Assembly (NCBI GenBank): GCA_028015205.1
Contig: JAPWFG010000020.1
Span: forward strand, 1,674,001 to 1,738,000
Reading direction: 5' to 3'
Source: Mytilisepta virgata
Lineage: Eukaryota > Mollusca > Bivalvia > Mytilida > Mytilidae
Length of the DNA: 64,000 nucleotides
This document shows, piece after piece, positions 37,195-49,000 of the stretch. The notes beneath the pieces were generated by a model that saw only the letters and a program-made list of their open reading frames with translations, searched no databases and was not told where the DNA came from. Position numbers and translations under genes: made by a program. Position 1 is the stretch's first letter, and each line of letters starts with the position of its first letter.

Positions 37195-37640
37195 TCTTTA
37201 TTAAAAATGAGAATTAGTGATCACTTCCTAGAAATTGAAAGACGCAAGATTAAAACGAGAAAATCGTATATGCAAACAATGTAATTTAGAATTAGAAAAT
37301 GATAATATTTTTTTCATAACTTGACATAAATATAAATCTCTTCGGCAAAATTTAGAAACTGAAATCGATAAAAGATGTCCTGAATTTTAAAAACTTTGAT
37401 AAAAAAAAAAAAAAATAAATAAAACAGAAACACTTTTTTCTTCCTATCAAATTACGCAAATTACAGCTCCATTCACTAGAAAGTCTTTAATACTGCGGAC
37501 CCTGCTACTGCATGGTTTATAGTACATCAATTAATGTTTTTGGTTTATTGCGTGTTTGTTTAGTTTATGATTTATTGGCGTGTATGCTATCAACCCTTAA
37601 GGGTAAAACTCTGCATTTATTGAATAAATAAATTAATTAA
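37195..37640 (+). pseudogene. non-LTR retrotransposon 3' end, decayed (second family)
   Basis: The plus strand, across stops and frameshifts, reads MRISDHFLEIERRKIK, then an ICKQCN-like knuckle, then HKYKSLRQNLE-like and IDKRCPEF-like pieces. This is a typical C-terminal zinc-knuckle region of a CR1/L1-like ORF2. It ends in GCATTTATTGAATAAATAAATTAATTAATT, a simple-repeat tail. Confidence 0.6.
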
Positions 37641-37795
37641 TTATCAAAAAATGTAGCTTTAAAAATGAAATCACGCTGTTTTTTGGTCAGCAAACGGTTT
37701 ACCTGTATACATACAATGAACCTGTTTAATTAGTTATAATTACCTGAAACACACAGCATGTTTATTGCGGAGAACAAATTTCTTTACATGTAAAT

Positions 37796-37880
37796 TTACT
37801 TCAGATATCAATTTTACCAAAAACAAAATCGCTTAATTTACTTCAGATATCAATTTTACCAAAAACAAATTCGCTTTTCT
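37796..37880. repeat. two-copy 42-bp tandem duplication
   Basis: TTACTTCAGATATCAATTTTACCAAAAACAAA occurs twice in a row with one or two differences. Confidence 0.85.
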
Positions 37881-37984
37881 TGTAGCTTAAAAAATGGAAA
37901 AAAACTTGCACCATAACTCTTTATTACGTCCAAGACCGAAACGTTCGTTGGCCGAAACTTCCTACTTTTGCTAGTTTGTATAAA

Positions 37985-38068
37985 TTTCATATTATTAATT
38001 ATTGTCACAATCATATATTGGAATTATAATCGATGTGAAATCGATGCACAACAAATAAACACAGAAAA

Positions 38069-38099
<31 letters not shown>

Positions 38100-38480
38100 C
38101 AATGAACAACACGAACTCCTATGAAAACCACCCGTCGTGGAGTTCAACCATGTCAATCCGGTTGAAGTCACAAATCGGTGGAGGCACATGACATGTTCAG
38201 ACAGTGGGAACTGTTGAACCTACCTTTAGTTTCACCCACATAAACCAAACCAAAGAGATTACATTCTACCCCGTATACAATATTAGTCGATGTACAAGTT
38301 ACATGATCATGACTTCTAGTATTGTAAGATTTTCCCGTTAAGTTGTTTGTAAAATACGGTTCTGTTATAAGAATCTTACAAGTTTTACAATTTTTTAATT
38401 TGCACGGTGAAATGGTGCAGTGTACCATTGAGTCATCATATTGTAAGATGTCATCTAAAATAACTCCTCGTCTTCACTTT
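37985..38480 (-). pseudogene. Penelope-like element fragment C: GIY-YIG nuclease joined to element 3' end
   Basis: On the minus strand an 86-residue frame holds a Cys-rich stretch (CKLKNCKTC) and then IVYGVECNLFGLVYVGETKG, the GIY-YIG nuclease core as found in Penelope-like elements. Directly after VGETKGR the sequence changes to TTCCCACTGTCTGAACATGTCATGTGCCTCC. This matches the last RT codons and the start of the 3' UTR of copies A and B. The RT has therefore been deleted between nuclease and tail. An A-run at about 38070-38099 lies in the tail. Confidence 0.8.
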
Positions 38481-38559
38481 AAAAAATGTTTTTAGTGAAA
38501 ACAAGGAGTACGTGGTTTAATCAATACAGAGTTATCGGACATGAAAATGACCGAAATAG

Positions 38560-38775
38560 TTGGATATGTGAATTTCACGACGGGTGCTGTATACGGAGCA
38601 GGAACTGCTTACCCTTCCAGAGCACCTGGGTTCTCTCCTGGTTTTTATTGCAAAGTCAAGAAATACAAAAGGAATATTCGAAGGAGAGAAAAATCGTAAC
38701 AACTGACAAACTCCGGAGAACAAAGAAGACAAGACCAAAACAATACATGCACTACAATTAAAAACTAAAAACATT
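38560..38775. pseudogene. Penelope-like element 3' UTR pieces, inverted junction (D)
   Basis: 38575-38648 is plus-oriented 3' UTR (TTCACGACGGGTGCTGTATACGG...CCTTCCAGAGCACC). From about 38649 to 38768 it is the reverse complement of the later 3' UTR seen at 44515-44630 (CAAAGTCAAGAAATACAAAAGG...CTCCGGAGAACAAAG). Two pieces thus meet head to head. Confidence 0.7.
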
Positions 38776-39203
38776 TGAAAAACACGGACCCTATTTCTAA
38801 TTCTATTAAGTATTTCACAATAACGTTGATTTGATTTAAGTAAGTTCTTGGACCATGTAATAAGAAAAACAAGTTAAAACGAAAGTCTGTTATTTATTAG
38901 TGTGTTTGATATTTAAATTTTTTGTAAGAGACAACATAAGATCGTTGGAGGAAGAAAACTTCATGTAGTTAAAGGTCGGGGGTGATGGGGGATTCAAAAC
39001 GCCCGAAAGTTATGTCACTCGGTCGACATTGATTTTCAAAGATTAGCAATCAAACTACCTATAAGTTTTACCAGTGACTTCCATATCTGAAAAGTTTGAA
39101 GTCAAAAAAAGATTACAAAAATATAGGACCAGAAAGAAGACAGATTAATTTTACTACTGAAAAGCATTTTAATTCTGACATTTTTTTTTTTTTTTTATTT
39201 CAG

Positions 39204-39376
39204 GACCAGGAAAACAAAATTCTACACGGGGATGGTTTCCAAGGTCGCGTGATTTCGCGGACACTGATGATGAAAATGTAGAACTATTAACAGACATAGA
39301 AGCCCCTTCAGAGACACCGGAGCTGTCTGATACTATGTTAACGTCTGAAACACCTGATTCGTTCTGGGATTTCTAA
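39204..39376 (+). CDS. RING-type zinc finger protein, terminal coding exon 3
   Basis: A long T tract and TTTATTTCAG acceptor precede 173 bp ending in TAA (39374-39376). The first two bases complete an Arg codon begun in exon 2. It reads PGKQNSTRGWFPRSRDFADT, then an acidic Thr/Ser/Pro-rich end finishing TPDSFWDF. The aromatic-acidic terminus could be a short binding motif (inference). The alternative upstream frame at 39096 does not use this acceptor. An AATAAA is present at about 40284, roughly 0.9 kb on, and could be the poly(A) signal. Confidence 0.8.
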
Positions 39377-39825
39377 TCTTTATGTCATATTTAAAGAAAC
39401 GGTTGCTTTTATAAAGCTAAATTATTAAGTGTTTTATGGTTACCATAAAACAGCCATAATATTTCAGTCATGTACATGTATCTGTTAATAATTTAACATA
39501 TCTTTGTAATAATTAGGACTATATCTGATATCTGTATCTACACACACTCGTAAAATCATGGAAACTTAACGTATGTTTTTTTTTCTCATTTTACCCCGTT
39601 TAACATGTTGTCCATTTCGGATATATGCGGCGATTCCATACACCTAGAGCGAACACCACTGAGCTTGCACAGATTTAAGGAATATTTGCATCTGTAGTTA
39701 AGTTCTAGCACATCTTTTTGGTGAATTAATTCGTTGTGAGATTCTTACGATTTTTAAGGTTGTATATCCAATCCATAAATATAATAGGTTCTCACACGAG
39801 TTCAAAATGAAGACTGGGAAATCTT

Positions 39826-39910
39826 CAACGAGTTTTTAAAATTCATGTCTTTCCCGAGTGGAGCGCAGCTGAACGAGGGCAAAGACGCTGAATTTTAAAA
39901 ACGTGTTAAG
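39826..39910. repeat. palindromic MITE-like unit
   Basis: CGAGTTTTTAAAATTCATGTCTTTCCCGAGTGG and the inverse CGAGGGCAAAGACGCTGAATTTTAAAAACGTG form an imperfect hairpin in the probable 3' UTR or flank of the RING gene. Confidence 0.55.
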
Positions 39911-41572
39911 ATTTGTCCAGTTCTCCATTTTTGAATGAGTGTAAGTACCTATTTCTCCGAAAAAACAGAGGTTTTAAGCCTCACACACCTATGTTTTTTC
40001 AGTATCAACAACCGAAAAGGTATAGTAACGTTACGTTTAATTGGCCAAGAGTCACAATAAACGTATGTATTAAGGATTCTCATTGGACGTCATACCGAGT
40101 GAAGACGAGCTCACGTGAAGTCGTCTTCCCTCGGTCGTCTCAACTCGAAAACGGCCATTTACGGAAGAATTACGGTTCCAAAACCAAGATAAAGTTTTCA
40201 ATATTATTCCCAACTCAAACCTTGCATACATATTAGTCATTAATTATTTTGACATTATTTTCTCATAATTGATTTGAAAGAAAATAAAGGTAATATACTC
40301 TGTTCCATAATATGTTTTCATACACTACAGAATAAAGATAGACCATGGAGAGATTAATGTTGAACCACAGGGGCCTGCTCCGAGCTGATAAATAAAATTA
40401 ACTATCTACCTTTGCTGCTAGAAAAAGACATTAATTTTTTAATGTGGATAATAATTTTTTACAACCGGTCATGTGGTTGAACCGCGCACCCTGCTGAATG
40501 TTTGTAAAATGTCAGACCTAATTTCTTAATATTTTTTTTATGTTTTACACGCTGTCTTTGTTTTTGGTTTTCTGGAGTGCTGTGATGTTGGTGCTTGCTA
40601 AGTCAAATGTTTACCATCTGATGACCGCGCTAATAAAACCAAAGACATTGTCGCAGGAAAAAAAAATAGATTGAACATAAAAACCCCTGCACAGCCGAAA
40701 CGGCAACGTTTCTGATTTCTCATTTTTGCTACTTTAACAAGTGTAAACATCGTTGCAATCACATATTGGGGTGATAAATAAGCGGCAAGTTAAACATCTA
40801 TTAGAAAATAGGCAGTTTCTTTAAACACTCAACATCCACAAATATACTTCATGAATGTTTGAAAAAAAAACTACTGTCCTTCCAGTAAACACATGAGATA
40901 CATAACACTAAATTAAACCGTCTTTCTGGCAATGTCGGTTGAACACGGCCACGTTAAGTGTGAATTTAAAATTGATTTAAAGAATCTTCCCGCTGAAAAC
41001 GCTCAGAAATAATCCGATCAGCAACTGATAATGTCAACAGTAACTTGGAGAATTTCCACTAACGTTTGGAAAAAGACATAGCCATTATAAGGATATTAAC
41101 ACGAGGAAGTGATTTCTTTTGGCGTATGCTATAGACTGATAGATAAGGCCAATATGCGTACAAATTGCTTATGAGTTATAAGAATTTGAATATTTGCATT
41201 TTTATTTTTTGGGCAAATATAATGCTTTGTAATGAATTTCGTCAGAGAAATCCAAAATGGCCGCTATGCAAATTAGCAAAGAACCCGCAATTTTGCCATA
41301 TGGCGAAAATATGTCGACATGATATTAATATGAACCCTGATTTGTACTACACCAACACGCTGAGTCGCATTTTTAAAGACCAAACTGCCTATTCAATTCT
41401 GCAGGTGAATTTTTCTCAAAATTTTGTGTCTACGTATTTTAAAGATTGGGGAAGAAAATACGATATAAAAAGATATGATCTATATTCATGATATTTTTTC
41501 AGTTATTGACAAGAAAAGAGTTATCCTTCCCGGAATAATGAATCTGACGTCATAGTACAATTTCCCGTATTT
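39911..41572. other. intergenic, no recognised feature
   Basis: Open frames at 39913-40236 and 41165-41491 (107 and 108 codons) were examined and show no domain, motif or splice support. They are left uncalled. Confidence 0.4.
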
Positions 41573-42372
41573 TTATACCCCCGCTTTTGAAAAAAAGCGT
41601 GGTATATATTATTCGTTGTGTCCGTCTGCCCGTTCGTCCATCCGTTTGTCTGTCCGTTCGTCTGTCCGTCCGTTCGTTCGTGCGACCTTTGTATGAGCAA
41701 CTCCTCCTAAACTACTGATTGGAATTTGATGAAAATTTCAGAGAATCTTTATCCCATGATGGCACTGTGCACCTGCTATTTTAGAATTTGATCGGACCAA
41801 TTTTTAGGGTTTCCCATAGAAAAACATGGACTTTGACTTTCAATGTGATAGAGGGTACCATGATGCCATCCGCAACTCCTCCTAAACCACTCTATGGAAT
41901 TTGATGAAACTTTCAGAGGATCTTTATTACATGATGCCATAGTGCACCTCCTATTTTAGATTTTGATATGATGAATATTTGGGGTTACCCATACCAAAAC
42001 ATGGACTTTGACATTCATTGTGATAGGGGTACCATGATGCCATCCGCAACTCCTCCTAAACCACTAAATGGAATTTGATGAAACTTTTAGAGGATCTTTA
42101 TTACATGATGCTGTAGTGCACCTACTATTTTTGATTTTGATTTGACCAACATTTGGGGTTTCCCATACCAACACATGGACTTTGCCATTCATTGTGATAG
42201 GGGGTTCCAGTATGCCATCCGCAACTCATTCTAAACCACTGAATGGAATTTGATAAAACTCATCTCAATCATGCTGTTGGAGTTTTTCTATCCAAAATAT
42301 TGACATTTCCTTTCATGTATCTTATGTAAGGCGGGGGTATCAAGTAGTGAGCTTTGCTCACAGTATTTCTAG
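41573..42372 (+). mobile_element. Helentron-like element, ATACCCCCGC family (H8)
   Basis: The 5' end is TATACCCCCGCTTTTGAAAAAAAGCG. The 3' end has the complement GCGGGGGTATCAAGTA, the hairpin GTGAGC-TTT-GCTCAC (42347-42361), then AGTATTTCTAG ending at 42372 before T. There is a TCCGTYCGTCTG-rich stretch near 41625-41680, then about four units of about 160 bp around CAACTCCTCCTAAACCACT. This is the cleanest example of the architecture in the window. Confidence 0.75.
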
Positions 42373-43270
42373 TTTTTATTGGCAATTTCATAACTACCAC
42401 AGAAAGGAAGTTTGGCTCGAAAGTTCTTATTTTATATAATAGCAAAAATACCGATGGGCTTTATTATTCAATAAAACAGGAGACTAGTATTGTATAAATC
42501 AATATTTGACAGATATGATGCGCTTGGATATTGCCAGGTTTTACCGGTTAAAATGGAATATTATATTGTCAATATAATACTTACATAGTAAAATTTTCGA
42601 AATGAAGTTCCCCTTTTCTCATCTAAAAATGTAATACCAAAATAGTTTAAAAAAAGTTAACTATTATAATCGATGTAAGGGATAATGAGGGAGTAAAAGG
42701 GAAACCTTAGCCCTTAAATTGTTATAATGCCGTAAGCCGGAACTTGAGGTCTTCCTTTTGTTGAAAAGGGTATATATATTGTTCCATGTATATATCATAG
42801 CTTCGAATATAACTTTTTATTATTTGATTCCTACTTCGTTTCTCCCTGTATATGTTTGTCTAGCCTAGATGTATTTTTCTTTATATTTTTACTAAAATGT
42901 ATCATTCTTGTCATCTTGTCTCTGTTATTGATTTTTGACTTTTTTACATGTTCGTGTTTATGTGTTTACTGTCGGACCAGAGACATAAAATACACGTATC
43001 TCTCTTGTCGGGTTTTAAGCTTTTGAGAGCTTGCATTTTTCTATTTTCTACCAAACAACTTCAGATAAAATTTATCTTATCTTTATATACCGATTTCTGT
43101 TTTTTTTTTTTTAATTATCTTCTTCGCCTATGCATTGACGGGCTAAACAAGTGATTTCTGCTTTACTGTACTACTATGACTTCCCAACTCTAATGATAAG
43201 TAGTAAGGAACTCGCAGGGAAAGTCCTGAAAAACAACTACATATATCTCAAGGTTTTCAAGGAGACTACC
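42373..43270. other. intergenic, no recognised feature
   Basis: AT-rich. The open frame 42948-43154 is low-complexity and hydrophobic, without other support. Confidence 0.35.
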
Positions 43271-43774
43271 TATCACAGTGGGTCGTAAAAAGGACGAAGG
43301 GGGTGTGTGCATTAATGAACGCGAAATGAAATGTCCATTTCACGATGAACGAAAAATAAAAAAAAATGCTTGCACGTTGCTTTTTCTTAACAATTTCACG
43401 GAACACGGTATACAATGCAAGAAAGCGTGTGAAATACAAATAGCAAAACACGTTGCACGACAATAACCCTTTACTACCCTCATCACACTTATGAGCTGTC
43501 ACCAATATTGAAATCCCATCAGTAAAGAACTCGTCTTTCTCCAGGTCTCCAAACTGTTTGCAGCTGGTGTGGATTTGTTTAAGGTTCCGTATGTTGTTTT
43601 AAGCTGTTTTAACAGATTACTGGCTATGTTCCGACGCGATATTTCACTCTTCTTAACAAAACGTCCTTTGACGCAAGACTCCATTTTAGAATATTCCGAA
43701 TGCGCGAAATAGAATGCGATAATCTGTCGCTTTTTGTGTTCAGAAAAAGCAACCTCATAAAGCCTTAACATCAC
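43270..43774 (-). pseudogene. possible transposon-derived coding remnant, frameshifted
   Basis: The minus strand reads MESCVKGRFVKKSEISRRN within a 91-residue frame. A second frame (CKQFGDLEKDEFFTDGISIL, then VTAHKCDEGSKG) takes over within the same stretch and runs to about 43266. The codon-like composition across two frames suggests one older ORF with a shift. The GRFVKK and CK.FGDLEK phrases are reminiscent of repeat-encoded proteins common in molluscs, but I cannot name the family. Confidence 0.35.
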
Positions 43775-43974
43775 AATCTACGTTGCGCTGCCTAATGCGC
43801 ATAAAAAATAGGCGGTTTGGTCCTTAACGTGCTAGCTCACATTAATTGTAATTGTACACAGGGAAACATATCACCCCAACCGGACATATTATACTGACTC
43901 CAAGCAAACCAATCCTTTGCTCTGCCCCCTAGATGCCGCGTGCTTGGAGGAGACGTAGCAAATACCAATTTTAA

Positions 43975-44062
43975 TATCTTTGGCTTGACCTGGCCGGAAA
44001 TTGAACCCGCGAACTTACGAACACGAGGCGAGCACGCTAACGCGAGACCATCGAGGTGGTCT
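43975..44062 (-). mobile_element. tRNA-like SINE head (second SINE type)
   Basis: The reverse complement starts GACCACCTCGATGGTCTCGCG, includes TTAGCGTGCTCGCCTCG, and has CGCGGGTTCAATTTCCGGCC, a close B-box match with one extra base. The ends do not form a perfect acceptor stem and no clean anticodon arm is seen, so it is a tRNA-derived repeat and not a functional tRNA. Confidence 0.55.
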
Positions 44063-44211
44063 TTTTTTTTTAAAGGAAGTTAATTCCGCAAAACGGCTTG
44101 AAATGAGCCCCCTTTAACTTCCTCTTAAAAAATGGCGGGAAAATCAGATAATTCAGGATGCGCAAACCACATCCAGTGTTTATAAAATACACGTAAAATG
44201 CTTTGGTATCA

Positions 44212-44275
44212 ATTTTTAGGCCAACTGGCCTAAAGGGTCATATTTGAGCTATTGTCGTCACGTTTCATGTACATT
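44212..44275 (+). mobile_element. 5' end fragment of an AGCTCACCTG-family Helentron-like element
   Basis: TTTTTAGGCCAACTGGCCTAAAGGGTCATATTTGAGCTATTGTCGTCAC resembles the H4 5' end. It is followed almost at once by Penelope fragment E. Confidence 0.45.
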
Positions 44276-44640
44276 AACCCTGGGTGCATTTTATCCTTAT
44301 TAAAGTTTTATGGGCGTCATCATGACTTGGTTGACAGGTATGAAAAAACCGTTTCCCAAATGAAAATGGACCTGTTCCATTGATATTATCCCTTCCTCAT
44401 ACCGATTTGACATGGGCAGCATGGCGGGTGTCCTGCAGGAAGCAGAGACTGCTTACTCTTCCGAAGCACCCCCGGTTTTTTGGTGGGGTCCATGTTGTTC
44501 ATATGTTTTTAGTTTTTAACTGTAGTGCATGTATTGTTTTGGTCTTGTCTTCGTTGTTCTCCGGAGTTTGTCAGTTGTTACGATTTTTCTCTCCTTCGAA
44601 TATCCCTTTGGTATTTCTTGACTTTACTTATAAACATGCA
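44276..44640 (+). pseudogene. Penelope-like element fragment E (RT terminus and 3' UTR)
   Basis: The plus strand, with shifts, reads the RT end (FYGRHHDLVDRYEK-like, then MKMDLF). The 3' UTR then follows, GGCGGGTGTCCTGCAGGAAGC...TCTTCCGAAGCACC, and a longer tail with TCCGGAGTTTGTCAGTTG. Confidence 0.7.
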
Positions 44641-45929
44641 TTCCATATGCTCCCGACCAGCGACAAATAAGTTAAAGTAAGGAAAATGCTCCCATACAAA
44701 CATACGTTTGAAGCTTTTCAAGCCGTCTCATATTTTTGTACCGTGTGATACTTATATAGTGAAGCAATGTTGTAGGTGATATTTGCATGTCGCAGCATCC
44801 TAAAGTAATACAGGAGGAAGTTACATCTGCGGCAAAAAATATCGTCAGCTGAGTATTAATATTGTAAGGTTCAGGATTATATCCTAAGCATGGCTTTGTC
44901 CGTATTGGATGGTTTTTTTTCTCATTTTTTTCTATGTGAAATGTTCAAATTTTAACAAAAAATAACAATCTTCAAAATATAATTTAAAAATTGACAGTAT
45001 TATAGACCAGAATTCACCGGAAAAAAGAACAATATATATCCTGTCTCCAACAACCTGTGATAGAGGCTAAAGGCAAAGATTTAAAGGTCGTATAAAAATA
45101 GCCACCTCTTTAATTTAATATGTATCTTGATTAAAAATTGTTTACGCTTTCCAGAACCGTTTCTTTTTCTCTGAATACAATGTTCGATCGCCTGATAAAC
45201 TGCTATTACTATTACGCAAACAATTATGTCTGTTTAAACGGATGGTGCGATCCAACTGAACCGGTTAAAATCATACTAATCATCAGATCGATTGGCCACC
45301 AAACAAACCAGGCCTAACATACACCTTTGCGTTCATGAATTAATAATTGAAAATAGCAACTGTGTTAAAAATCGATTAGAAAGCCAACTATATTAGAACA
45401 TCGTCTTGCAATTTACCAATATACGTTACCTTTAATTGATTTCAAATATTGGGTTTTCATCTGGTTTTAAATTTCTATATATTTTTTTTTCCAAAAAATA
45501 TCTGAAATTGCATTGATCAGATGAACAAGTATGTTATGGCACATCTTCACAAATATCGGAAATGGTCACGGGTGTCTGCGACAATAACAATACAGGCGTC
45601 GTTTCCATGACAACAAACATCACATTATTTTTAGAATGGCTGCGAATTAGCAGTATCAAACTAACTTGTCAGGTGCTTCGTCACCTGTGCGACACATGCG
45701 CAATAATAACAAAATGGTTATTAATTATTAAACCGATTTGACCATGTACAAATATCGAAAATTAAAACAAAAATGACTTAACCATGTAACAAAGAAAAGT
45801 CTTTTTGGACTTAACAGTTAAGATTAACAAACTAAAGAAGGAAATTTAATTTAAATTCATTAATATGGAATTAAGGGTTGATACGAGGTGCATATCTATT
45901 GTTTATAATAACCTTCAGAATCCGTAAAA
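44641..45929 (+). other. region upstream of EAG exon 1
   Basis: It should contain the 5' UTR and perhaps the promoter of the channel gene. No repeat, TATA box or upstream exon could be supported. Confidence 0.4.
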
Positions 45930-46008
45930 ATGCCAGGTGCCAGGAGGGGCCTTGTGGCTCCACAAAACACGTTTTTGGAAAATATAATAAGGAGATCAAA
46001 TGGACAAC
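45930..46008 (+). CDS. EAG-type voltage-gated K+ channel, coding exon 1
   Basis: ATG opens [20 protein letters not shown], then RRSNGQ and one base, with the donor CAAC|GTAAGT. Drosophila eag begins [20 protein letters not shown] and vertebrate KCNH1 is almost the same. The segment is the PAS-cap, the amphipathic start of the eag domain, which touches the channel's cytoplasmic gating parts. The near identity separates it from Erg- and Elk-type channels, whose starts differ. The rest of the channel (PAS, six membrane segments, pore, cyclic-nucleotide-binding-like domain) is not in the window. The start agrees with the family and no upstream in-frame coding is needed. Confidence 0.92.
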
Positions 46009-49000
46009 GTAAGTTTCGAAAATGTAGTTTTATTTTTCTTCTCCTTCGTTATTTTTTTGTTGTGGTGTACATGTTGTTTTGATGTTTTATATTTTTTCTA
46101 TCTATTGTTTTGATAACAAAGACAAAGAAATGCCCGCAGAACAAAATATAGAAGTAAAATTTCAAATTTAAACTTATCTGAAACAATTTATTTTGGAAAA
46201 AGTTTTTTTCATTGAAAATAATTTTATTTCTCTTAAAAGGTATTTTAAGTGAACAGTTATGTCAATTAAATACATATCATTGTTATGTTTGGAATCTTTA
46301 AATTCCTATACTTCCAGTCTGACATTTGACGACATTTTGTTTATGTTGAACTGATCATTTCTACATTTTATTTGACAAAATTAAAAGTATTTACATCTAT
46401 ATCAATTCATTCATTTGTTTGTCAGTCATGTTTTTAGCGAAACAATCAAAGACTTGATAAACACCAAGCAAAAAAAAATAATTTTGTTGTTCAGTATGAA
46501 AGACGTAGAATAATTAACCAGAGCAAAGGATTATAAGATTCCGCTGACTTTTTGGTGACAATTTGTCTATTTTTCTGATGGCACCAGATGTCTTATTAAA
46601 TTCTTGTTCATATACCGTAGACATAGTTAATCATAGACACAGTTGTTTGTCCCTGTGGAACTATTACGCATGTATTCGTGTAATCATTCTAAAAAAGGTT
46701 GTACAGCGTATCAAAAAAAGTTTTTATCGTTATATTTGAAAAATAATTATAATTGAAGCTATTGATGAATTGTTCTACATTATCATCAAGATGTGAATAA
46801 TCCGCATGCAGATATTAGAAATTCAAACTATCTACAGCATGATCTTTTTATCAAAAATTATTTTACGTTAAAGTCACTTTAAAGTATAGGAAAGGCATCT
46901 ATCAGGACAATAGTGATAGACGTGAACGACATTGCATAAACATGTTTGTTTAGAGCATATTGTTATGCCTGCAATGCATTCTCCAAATCACCAGACTAAA
47001 CCCTTCACTTGACACTTAAATCTCAGTATATGGATAATGTAATGCACCATTAAAATCGAATTTATAACTTGCATCAATCATAAGTTAGATTTTGTGATAA
47101 AAAATTACCTGTTGCTAAAATCATATCATATCAATTACAGTTCCCAGAATACTTAAGATCATAACTAATATAGTTTAGTTTAAACAATATTTTATTCAAT
47201 ATACATATGTTAATTGAATGGATTGGACATCCGGTCGAGTCTATGTAAGTCCTGTCCCTAAAACTAATAGAAAGTGTCAGGATATAAACTTCGAACTTTT
47301 TTATTATTAACAATTAAAGACGCCTTTGACAGAGCAATTAAAAAAGAATTAAAACTTTTACAATAAATTTCAATTGCTTACATTGATTCGTTTCATTATG
47401 ACATTATTATACTGATCAATTTATAATGTTTGACATTATAAATATGGCATTTATTACATATTCCTCAAATTGATTTTACCAGTCTCTTTAAGTCTATGAT
47501 CATCAGAGTCCACTGTATAACATATATCGCGGATAAATCGAAAAAAAATCTAAATTTTAAAAGACCAGAACTTGAAAAAAGACAAACGCGAACGGATGAA
47601 AATAAAGACTAGAAACACAAGGAACATATATGACAACTACAAATTTAAAAAATAACACAATAGGAAAAGAACAAGACAACCACTACTAAGGAATCAGGAT
47701 TGGCACCAGGTGCCGTTGTCAACAGTGAACGTGCTACTTATATATTCCTCCTTATAACCTCCCTCCCCCCCCCCCCCCCCGAAACATTATTATACACAAA
47801 TTCCTACGGGGAAAATTGTTCAATACATTTTTTACTTTTATTCCGTCTGCAAAATATATCTTAATATTTCTTTCCATAAAAAAATCATTCCTTTCAGAAC
47901 GAATGTTATTAGGGAACTTCTGTTTCATGTTACTCCGATAGTCCATAATTGTCCTCACCTTTAACAATTCTTTTTTCGAACTGTTTGTAGCCTTGGAAGT
48001 TTGAAATCAGAGGAACCATGGTTTAATTTTTTGAAAACTTGACAGTATGTGAAAGTATAGATATAAATAGAGAGCTTTAATAAAGCTCTATGTAACGACA
48101 TTTCTATATATTTCTAATCATTATTTTCATTTGCATTGTTCGCCTGAATTTGTTTCCGTTTCTTTTTCGCACTTTTTGAAAGGCATTACCGCTATCTTTG
48201 CCTCAATTTTAAATCAAAGGGAGAAAGATCGAGAAAAATGATTTGCCGAATATGATATAGATGACCCATAAAAATAAATTCATGCATGTTATCAGAAATT
48301 TGAACTAACAAGTACGTTTTCAATAGTAACAAATATTTGTTTTCCTATAAATATTTGTATAAGAATTATATCCTAGAAAACTTCAAAATTCTTTTAATTT
48401 GTTAGTTTTATTTTTTTATTATTGAAAAAAACTAATCGTAGAAGATTCATTAACTGAAGACAAATATATGACTTGAATTACTTGAACAAACATGTTAATT
48501 CAAAACGCGAAAAATTGTAACGAAAATTTAAATTTTGAGGGTAATGTACCAGTATTCGTATTTCCCCTTTCTTGATTTTGTCCTAAATGTGTATGCGTTA
48601 CGAAAACAGTGAATTATGCAATACTATTGGACAGGGTTTGAACGATTTAATTGTTTGTTTAACAAACTACAACAGAAACCTATGTCCACTAGTACATGAT
48701 GGTTATTTAGCAAAAACCAAAATTTAAGACTTATTTATTATTAAAATTGCTAATAATACAAAGAACGGAGACTATACGCCTAACCAATGTTTTTGAGTAT
48801 ACTGATTATTTGATGGAATGTGTTGTCCCAATTATCCTCTGTCTTTTCATTTTCGAATATACAAAGCTCATTCAATATATATAGATATACATGTATATAT
48901 AGAGGAAAGTTATTCTTAGTCTATATAGATATATAGGCATTTTTTTAAAATTAAACCATTCAATTTCATAAAACATTAAACTGAGAAATTACCAGTGGTT

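Noticed and set aside
39913..41491. Open frames of 107 and 108 codons between the RING gene and H8
   Set aside because: No domain, no splice or start support, and codon use like the surrounding AT-rich DNA.
43975..44062. Functional tRNA gene
   Set aside because: The B box has an extra base and no clean acceptor or anticodon stem forms, so it is a tRNA-derived repeat.
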